This document shows positions 6,294 through 11,417 of a DNA stretch of 13,492 nucleotides, piece after piece. Origin of the DNA: Spirochaetia bacterium. Lineage in GTDB: Bacteria > Spirochaetota > Spirochaetia > PWKH01. The translations under genes and the position numbers were made by a program. The stretch spans positions 1 to 13,492 of the forward strand of contig SKXS01000179.1 in NCBI GenBank assembly GCA_007128345.1, given 5' to 3'. Every line of letters starts with the position of its first letter. Positions within the stretch are counted from its first letter, which is position 1. The notes beneath the pieces are model-generated. The model worked only from the letters and a program-made list of their open reading frames with translations, was not told where the DNA came from and searched no databases.

Positions 6294-7211
6294 ATGGGTG
6301 CAAAGATGCATGTAGGCTGGATCGGCACCGGTGTAATGGGACGCTGGATGTGCCGTCACCTGCTTGAGGCCGGCTATCCGGTGACTGTATACAACCGTAC
6401 CATGGAGAAGGCGGCCGATCTCATACAGCATGGTGCAAGGGAGGCTTCGTCCCCTCAGGAGGCTGCGTCTGGAGCCGATGTGGTATGTACCATTGTTGGT
6501 TCTCCTGGCGATGTCGAAGAAGTTTACTTTTCTGAACAGGGCGTACTGTCGGGGGCTAAAGCAGGCGCATACCTCGTTGACATGACTACGACTCAGCCGT
6601 CACTGGCTGTTGAGATATACCATAAAGCTAAAGAGCTTGGTTTCTCTTCAATTGATGCGCCGGTTTCCGGGGGAGACGTCGGAGCCAGAGAGGGTAAACT
6701 TACGATCATGGCCGGCGGGGACAAGGATGCGTTTGATGCTGTGAATCCCCTGTTCTCATGCATGGGCAAACACATAGCGTATATGGGCAAGGCTGGTTCA
6801 GGCCAGCACACCAAGATGTGCAATCAGATCACCATTGCTGGTACTATGATAGGCATGTGCGAGGCGCTGCTGTACAGCTACAAGGCCGGAGTTCCAGTGG
6901 ACCGGATGGTGCAGACTATCAGCACTGGAGCAGCCAGCTGCTGGAGTCTTAACAACCTGGCTCCCCGGATCATGCGGTATGACTTTCATCCAGGGTTTTC
7001 CGTTGATCATTTTATTAAGGACATGGGTATTGCGCTGGAAGAAGCTAAACGTATGAATCTCAGTCTGCCGGGCCTTTCGCTGGTCCACCAGCTCTATATC
7101 GCCCTGCGTTCCCACGGTCACGGAAAAAGCGGCACCCAGGCACTCATTCTTGCATTGGACAGCCTGTCAAGCACCGATGTATTCTCCGAGGATTCTCCTG
7201 GCACATCATGA
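6294..7211 (+). CDS. NAD(P)-dependent beta-hydroxyacid dehydrogenase (3-hydroxyisobutyrate dehydrogenase family)
   Basis: A cytoplasmic oxidoreductase of 305 residues; 290-300 is usual. The N-terminal Rossmann fold shows GTGVMG (11-16) and ends beta strand 2 in YNRT, where the arginine suggests NADP(H). The substrate block DAPVSGGDVGAREGKL is at 121-135, and catalytic lysine K174 sits in GSGQHTKMCNQ (168-178). The C-terminal part, with IAGTMIGMCEA and SGAxxSWSLNNLAPR-like sequence, resembles the YkwC/YfjR branch more than GarR. The substrate could be 3-hydroxyisobutyrate, tartronate semialdehyde or a related acid; it cannot be fixed from sequence. The start has AAGGAGG at 6281-6287. It lies 108 bases before citrate synthase on the same strand and may be co-transcribed with it. 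Confidence 0.88.
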   Translation: MGAKMHVGWIGTGVMGRWMCRHLLEAGYPVTVYNRTMEKAADLIQHGAREASSPQEAASGADVVCTIVGSPGDVEEVYFSEQGVLSGAKAGAYLVDMTTTQPSLAVEIYHKAKELGFSSIDAPVSGGDVGAREGKLTIMAGGDKDAFDAVNPLFSCMGKHIAYMGKAGSGQHTKMCNQITIAGTMIGMCEALLYSYKAGVPVDRMVQTISTGAASCWSLNNLAPRIMRYDFHPGFSVDHFIKDMGIALEEAKRMNLSLPGLSLVHQLYIALRSHGHGKSGTQALILALDSLSSTDVFSEDSPGTS

Positions 7212-7319
7212 TATAATGTTTCCAGAAATGAATAGTCTTGTGTATTAACGGCACATATGCCGCGAAATTATCTCTCATCTCATGCTTTTGTGATAATCTG
7301 TACTTTTGGAGGTGCTATT

Positions 7320-8609
7320 GTGAAAAAAGCAGAAGTATTTATTGACGGCAAGAAGTCGGTTGATCTTCCCATCCTTACGGATACGATGGAAAATCAGGCA
7401 CTGGATATCCGAGCGCTTCGTCAGCAGACTGGACTGATCACCTATGATCCCGGGTTCGGCAATACGGGCTCATGTCAAAGCCAGATATGCTACCTCGACG
7501 GCGAAAAGGGCATCCTTAGATACCGCGGGTATGCAATAGAAGATCTGGTAGAACACTGCGACTTCATTGAAGTAGCATATCTTTTAATCCACGGATACTT
7601 GCCCAACAAAAAGGAGCGGGAACGTTATTCCCAGCTGCTCAATCGACACTCGCTGCTCCATGCGGATATGCAGTCATTTTTCAGGCGGTATCCGGAGAAC
7701 TCGCACCCCATGTCAATCCTCGCAGCCATGGTTGTCTCGTTATCGGCATTCTACCAGATTGACCTGGAGGAAGATCCTGAGCTCCAAATTGACCTGACGG
7801 TTACCCGGCTGATGTCAAAGCTGAGAACTATCGCCGCCTTCTCCTACAGGAAGATGAAGGGATTTGATTTTGTCAATCCAAGCCATACCTACTCATACTG
7901 CGCAAATTTCCTCAATATGATGTTCTCCTCCCCCGTTGTTCCGTACGAGCCGAATCCTATACACGTGAAAGCTATGAACAAGCTGCTTATCCTGCATGCT
8001 GACCATGAGCAGAACTGCTCTACTACTGCGGTCCGTCTTGTAGGAAGCTCTGAAGCGAACCTTTATGCTGCAATATCCGCCGGAATCTGTGCACTCTGGG
8101 GACCCAGGCATGGAGGTGCAAATCAGGCAGTTATAGATATGCTTGAACAGATACACAACAGCGGTGAAAATCTTTCTAAGGTGATAGAACGTGCCAAGGA
8201 CAAGAATGATCCTTTCCGGCTTATGGGCTTCGGGCATCGGGTCTACAAGACCTACGACCCCCGGGCAATGATCGCAAAAAAGACCTGCGAAGAGGTCCTG
8301 AGTGCAATGGGCACAAGCGATCCCCTCCTTGATATCGCTGAGGAACTGGAAGGGGTAGCTCTGGAAGACGACTACTTCAAGGAGAAAAACCTCTATCCTA
8401 ATGTTGACTTCTATACGGGAATCATATTCCGCGCCATGGGAATTCCGACAAACATGTACACCGTGATGTTCGCCCTCGGCAGGCTGCCCGGCTGGATAGC
8501 ACACTGGCTCGAATGGCATCACGATCCCTTCGAGCGTATTGGAAGGCCCAGGCAGCTCTATATGGGGCCTGCGGTACGAGTCGTTCCCCCGATTAATGAA
8601 CGGGAGTAG
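7320..8609 (+). CDS. gltA: Citrate synthase, type II (GltA-like)
   Basis: Condenses acetyl-CoA and oxaloacetate to citrate. With a GTG start at 7320 (GGAGG at 7308-7312) the product has 429 residues, close to E. coli GltA. The in-frame ATG at 7257 lacks such a site and would add an unlike leader. The catalytic set is visible: H264 in GPRHGGANQA, H306 in GFGHRVYK and D363 in NVDFYTGI. Other conserved blocks are LILHADHEQNCSTTAVR and RPRQLYMGP. The N-terminal region (VFIDGKKSVDLPIL, then TYDPGFGNTGSC) also follows GltA, the branch often inhibited by NADH. In an anaerobe it probably feeds a partial oxidative branch toward 2-oxoglutarate and glutamate. A strong hairpin follows 10 bases after the stop codon. 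Confidence 0.95.
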   Translation: MKKAEVFIDGKKSVDLPILTDTMENQALDIRALRQQTGLITYDPGFGNTGSCQSQICYLDGEKGILRYRGYAIEDLVEHCDFIEVAYLLIHGYLPNKKERERYSQLLNRHSLLHADMQSFFRRYPENSHPMSILAAMVVSLSAFYQIDLEEDPELQIDLTVTRLMSKLRTIAAFSYRKMKGFDFVNPSHTYSYCANFLNMMFSSPVVPYEPNPIHVKAMNKLLILHADHEQNCSTTAVRLVGSSEANLYAAISAGICALWGPRHGGANQAVIDMLEQIHNSGENLSKVIERAKDKNDPFRLMGFGHRVYKTYDPRAMIAKKTCEEVLSAMGTSDPLLDIAEELEGVALEDDYFKEKNLYPNVDFYTGIIFRAMGIPTNMYTVMFALGRLPGWIAHWLEWHHDPFERIGRPRQLYMGPAVRVVPPINERE

Positions 8610-8619
8610 CCCAATCTGC

Positions 8620-8654
8620 ACGGCAGGGAGAATCATCCCTGCCGTACTCCTTTT
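8620..8654. terminator. Terminator between convergent citrate synthase and MFS genes
   Basis: ACGGCAGGGA (8620-8629) pairs with TCCCTGCCGT (8636-8645), ten perfect pairs around loop GAATCA, followed by ACTCCTTTTA. It sits between the ends of two convergent genes and could stop transcription from both sides; the T-run favours the plus strand. Confidence 0.8.
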
Positions 8655-8661
8655 ACTGCCG

Positions 8662-9843
8662 TCATAGTGCCGTATCTGTTTTAATCCTGCTGCGGTACAA
8701 AGCAACCTGTATACACAGCCCAAGGAATCCTACTGCTGCACTGAGAACCATTGTCCATTGAAACCCTGCCTGCGCATAGAGTACTCCACCCAGGGATGAT
8801 CCGAGGAATATACCCGATGTCAGCACAGCTTCATGCAGGGCCATTCGGAACTCTCTGTCCACACTTCCGGACACTCCGTGATAAATAGAGAAACTGTATA
8901 AATGCGAGAAGCACAGTCCAAAGATCAGCATAAAAACGATTAGCCCCGCATAGCCCAGCGAAAGCGCCAGGAATATACCGAGCAGTGAGGTAATCGCCTG
9001 TAATGTAAATATCGAGCGTACGCTTCCGTGCCAGTAATGGGTTTTTCCGAGAAGGTAGAAACCAAAGGCCGAAGTAACCCCCCTGAGGAATAGGAGAAAT
9101 CCGATTCTGCTTTCAGGGTACGCGAGTACGTCCAGGGCAAACATGGGAAATACATTCATGCTGATTCCAAAGATGAAGTATCCGGTAAAGAGTCCCACCC
9201 AGCAGAGATAACGCAGCGGCGTGCTCGCATCAGCTGGTATTGAGGTGCGCTTCAGAGTCTTCCGTGAAGGCGCTGTGCGCACATCAGCAATGAATGTACT
9301 GGCGATGGCTGCTATGACGCAGACGAATGCAAAGATGCCTGCAGCAGCCCAGAGCGCCCGGGCGGGACTGACTTCTGAAATTAGTCCTGCCACATATGGA
9401 CCGACGATGATGCCTATGCCCCAGGAGACATTGAAACGGGATATGCTTCTGCCGAGGTCCCGGCTTTCCCTCCCCCGGGAAATCCATCCCATGATAGGCG
9501 GCCAGAAGAGGGCCATGAAGAAGCCGAAGCACAGGTAGAGCACTAATGCAGCTGCCGGATGCTCCAGAAGGACGATGCCTGCGGTGCAGGCAATCATGCC
9601 CGCTGTTGATATACCCAATGCATGGAGGGGCTTGAGTGAGGTTACGATATGCTTGCCTAAGATCAGGCTGATGCAGTAGGTCACCGAACAGCTTGCAGCA
9701 AAGATGCCCACCAGTTCCGCTCGAAGACCGAGGGTATTCTTCAGAAAGAATACCATACCAAGATTCACTACAGAAATGGCAGTCTGCCCCAGGAATGATA
9801 CCGCATAGAGAAAAGTCTGAAGCAGGTGATCTTTACGCCCCAT
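8662..9843 (-). CDS. Major facilitator superfamily transporter
   Basis: A 393-residue inner-membrane protein with about twelve hydrophobic helices, split by a basic central loop (roughly 186-208, TAPSRKTLKRTS). SWGIGIIVGPYVAG (140-153) in helix 5 resembles the MFS antiporter motif C (GxxxGPxxGG). The R-G-R-E-S-R-D-L-G-R segment after helix 4 is a typical cytoplasmic loop. The substrate is unknown; no drug, sugar or nitrate signature was recognised. The start at 9843 has no ribosome site. On the minus strand, TTGAAC and TATAAC are spaced so that transcription should begin at or next to the A of the ATG, which suggests a leaderless message. It is convergent with citrate synthase and divergent from the DUF212 gene. 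Confidence 0.85.
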   Translation of the reverse strand: MGRKDHLLQTFLYAVSFLGQTAISVVNLGMVFFLKNTLGLRAELVGIFAASCSVTYCISLILGKHIVTSLKPLHALGISTAGMIACTAGIVLLEHPAAALVLYLCFGFFMALFWPPIMGWISRGRESRDLGRSISRFNVSWGIGIIVGPYVAGLISEVSPARALWAAAGIFAFVCVIAAIASTFIADVRTAPSRKTLKRTSIPADASTPLRYLCWVGLFTGYFIFGISMNVFPMFALDVLAYPESRIGFLLFLRGVTSAFGFYLLGKTHYWHGSVRSIFTLQAITSLLGIFLALSLGYAGLIVFMLIFGLCFSHLYSFSIYHGVSGSVDREFRMALHEAVLTSGIFLGSSLGGVLYAQAGFQWTMVLSAAVGFLGLCIQVALYRSRIKTDTAL

Positions 9844-9849
9844 GTTTTG

Positions 9850-9879
9850 GTTATAATAGATTTACATCGACGGGTTCAA
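9850..9879. promoter_or_regulatory. Overlapping divergent promoters (MFS / DUF212)
   Basis: On the minus strand TTGAAC (9874-9879) and TATAAC (9850-9855) are 18 bases apart, and position +1 would be 9843, the first base of the MFS ATG. On the plus strand a perfect TATAAT covers 9852-9857, with no clear -35 box. The two -10 boxes share four bases, so the two directions probably compete. Confidence 0.5.
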
Positions 9880-9898
9880 TAGGATATACTACAGCACC

Positions 9899-10354
9899 AT
9901 GGATATTGTACTGCAGAACATACCGCTGGTATCAGCATTCAGTGGATTCATTGCTGCGCAGCTGCTCAAGATTATCGTTATACTCGTCTTTGAACGGAAA
10001 CTGAACCTGCGTGTCGCAACTAGCACAGGCGGTATGCCGTCATCCCATACGGCAACGGTGGTTGCCCTGGCAACAAGCATTGGTTTAATTCACGGCGTGG
10101 GAAGCACACTGTTTGCTATAACGCTGGTTTTCTCCATTGTTGTCATCTACGATGCCGTAGGTATCAGGCAGGCTGCAGGGAAGCATGCTGAACTGCTCAA
10201 TGAGATGGCGCAGCTGATATCAGAGATTTACGAGCATGGATTCAAGCACAAAGATCTCAAAACCCTCCTCGGCCACACCTATCCGCAGGTGCTTGCGGGC
10301 ATACTCACCGGCTTTGCCGCCGGGTTTATCGTAACCCAGCAGCTATTCGGGTAG
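9899..10354 (+). CDS. Divergent PAP2-family membrane protein (DUF212/YuiD-like)
   Basis: A 151-residue membrane protein of the acid phosphatase/vanadium haloperoxidase-related family PF02681. Family blocks are clear: STGGMPSSHTATVVALATSIG (about 41-60), IYDAVGIRQAAGKHAELLN (83-101) and LLGHTYPQVLAG (123-134). Three to four hydrophobic segments place it in the inner membrane. The S-S-H and R-x-x-G-K-H residues are those expected for a divergent PAP2 active site; lipid-phosphate phosphatase activity is plausible but unproven for the family. The ribosome site is weak (AGGA at 9881-9884, 14 bases away). Its stop codon touches the remnant of an ABC ATPase gene. Confidence 0.88.
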   Translation: MDIVLQNIPLVSAFSGFIAAQLLKIIVILVFERKLNLRVATSTGGMPSSHTATVVALATSIGLIHGVGSTLFAITLVFSIVVIYDAVGIRQAAGKHAELLNEMAQLISEIYEHGFKHKDLKTLLGHTYPQVLAGILTGFAAGFIVTQQLFG

Positions 10355-10536
10355 CACTTCCTCGTGAGGGCATGACCATGCTGGTCGTATTCCACGAAAT
10401 GGGGTTTGCCAGGGCAGCTGCTGACAAGGTGGTATTCATGGACGAGGGAGAAATTATCGAAGCAGATCCCCCTTCAGAGCTCTTTACCAATCCCACACAA
10501 GAACGTACAAAGCGGTTCCTCACCCATATCCTGTAA
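10354..10536 (+). pseudogene. 3' remnant of a polar amino acid ABC transporter ATPase gene (GlnQ-like)
   Basis: In one frame from 10354 to TAA at 10534-10536, the translation reads like the last 60 residues of GlnQ/HisP-type ATPases: LPREGMTMLVVFHEMGFA, then DKVVFMDEGEIIEADPP, then ELFTNPTQERTKRFL. The H-loop histidine is kept, though the usual T-H-E-M is F-H-E-M. Walker A, the ABC signature and Walker B are all missing. Upstream of 10354 the same frame shows no family resemblance, so the homology starts exactly at the stop codon of the preceding gene, consistent with a deletion that removed the 5' part. ATGs at 10372 and 10378 exist, the second with GAGGG seven bases upstream, so a short peptide could still be made, but it could not act as an ATPase. 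Confidence 0.8.
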
Positions 10537-10572
10537 CCATTATACCAACAAGCTAACTCATTATCTTCCAGG

Positions 10573-10598
10573 AAAAACACCCTAATAGGTGTGTTTTT
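10573..10598 (+). terminator. Rho-independent terminator after the ABC ATPase remnant
   Basis: AAAAACACC (10573-10581) pairs with GGTG, T, a bulged G and TTTTT (10588-10598), loop of six bases, ending in a T-run. Probably the original terminator of the lost ATPase gene, now ending transcripts from the DUF212 gene. The A-run on the left arm also allows use from the other strand. Confidence 0.65.
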
Positions 10599-10702
10599 GC
10601 ATATTTGCTACTTTATTGATGTTTTAATAGACATGTATCATGCTATTTTCACATGTTATAGATTTTTTTCTTTTATTTTCTGTTTAGTTCTTATTAATGT
10701 AC

Positions 10703-10735
10703 TTGAAAATCACATAAAATATGCTATTCTACAAT
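10703..10735 (+). promoter_or_regulatory. Putative promoter of the NuoE/NuoF-GltD operon
   Basis: TTGAAA (10703-10708) may be a -35 box, with TATTCT (10725-10730, 16-base gap) or TACAAT (10730-10735, 21-base gap) as -10. Neither pair is ideal. The preceding T-rich tract supports promoter activity. A leader of more than 100 bases would result. Confidence 0.35.
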
Positions 10736-10865
10736 AAATACTGAGAAATTGGTTTTTTCTGGTGAAACATCAGGCATATATGATTATGTGCCGTATCTTC
10801 AGAAAAGTTTCTTAGACCATCCGTTGCCGGATGTGAACACTATTGTTTTTCAAGGAGATTGCTTC

Positions 10866-11417
10866 ATGGCTGACATGACCAAGACTGATGAGCTGAATTC
10901 CTGCACACATGAACTCTCTGTGGAAGAGGCACTGCCGATTATTGATACAATCATTGCTTCTTTCCGGGATACCCGAGGTGCGCTGATTCCTGTGCTCCAG
11001 CAAACCCAAAATCTCCTCGGCTACCTTCCTGAAAAGGCATTGCAGCACGTCAGTGAAAAGATGGATATGCCGTACAGTGAAGTATCCGGGGTAGTCACCT
11101 TCTATTCCTTCTTTTCGACTGTTCCGAGGGGAAAACATGTCATCAGGGTCTGTATGGGAACTGCATGTTATGTACGGGGCGGAAAGCAGGTGCTGGAGGC
11201 AATTTCCCGCGATCTCGACATAGAGGTAGGCAGCACCACGGGGGACAGGTTTTTCTCCCTCGAAGTCGGCCGCTGCTTCGGTGCCTGCAGCCTTGCACCT
11301 GTGGTCATGATAGACGATACCGTTCATCAGCGTGTCCGTCCTGATAAGATACATGATCTGCTCAACGGGTACCGCGACAAGGAAGCAGCCACCGCATCTG
11401 AGGAGGAGTACGTATGA
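10866..11417 (+). CDS. NuoE/HydC-like [2Fe-2S] subunit of an NAD(P)H-linked oxidoreductase complex
   Basis: From ATG 10866 (AAGGAG at 10852-10857) the product has 183 residues. It matches the 24-kDa NuoE family: a helical N-terminal part with LIPVLQQTQNLLGYLP (40-55), VSGVVTFYSFF (73-83), then a thioredoxin-like ferredoxin fold with cysteines C96, C101, C137 and C141 in VCMGTACYVRGG and VGRCFGACSLAP, the usual [2Fe-2S] ligands. Such subunits (NuoE, HydC, HndA) pass electrons near the flavin subunit in complex I and in bifurcating hydrogenases. It overlaps the next gene by ATGA, so the two are coupled and probably made in equal amounts. A role in a cytoplasmic bifurcating complex is more likely than complex I, because the partner is HydB-like, but the catalytic subunit is not in the window. 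Confidence 0.92.
   Translation: MADMTKTDELNSCTHELSVEEALPIIDTIIASFRDTRGALIPVLQQTQNLLGYLPEKALQHVSEKMDMPYSEVSGVVTFYSFFSTVPRGKHVIRVCMGTACYVRGGKQVLEAISRDLDIEVGSTTGDRFFSLEVGRCFGACSLAPVVMIDDTVHQRVRPDKIHDLLNGYRDKEAATASEEEYV

Larger units (their letters stand above)
10537..10865 (+). other. AT-rich non-coding spacer before the electron-transfer operon
   Basis: The spacer holds a terminator at 10573-10598, then a strongly AT-rich tract with T-runs (about 10600-10745) that could act as an UP element, then the leader of the next gene. The frame of the next gene stays open back to 10749, but this part shows no conserved sequence and precedes a good ribosome site, so it is treated as leader. Confidence 0.55.

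Noticed and set aside
7249..7262. Small stem-loop CGGCA-CATA-TGCCG before citrate synthase
   Set aside because: Five pairs without a T-tract or conserved context; likely chance.
7893..8723. 276-codon minus-strand frame opposite citrate synthase
   Set aside because: It covers the conserved catalytic part of citrate synthase and crosses the terminator hairpin. No ribosome site or recognisable domain was seen.
10749..10865. 39-codon N-terminal extension of the NuoE-like protein from ATG 10749
   Set aside because: The extension has no family similarity, no ribosome site at 10749, and a good one precedes ATG 10866, which gives a normal NuoE N-terminus.
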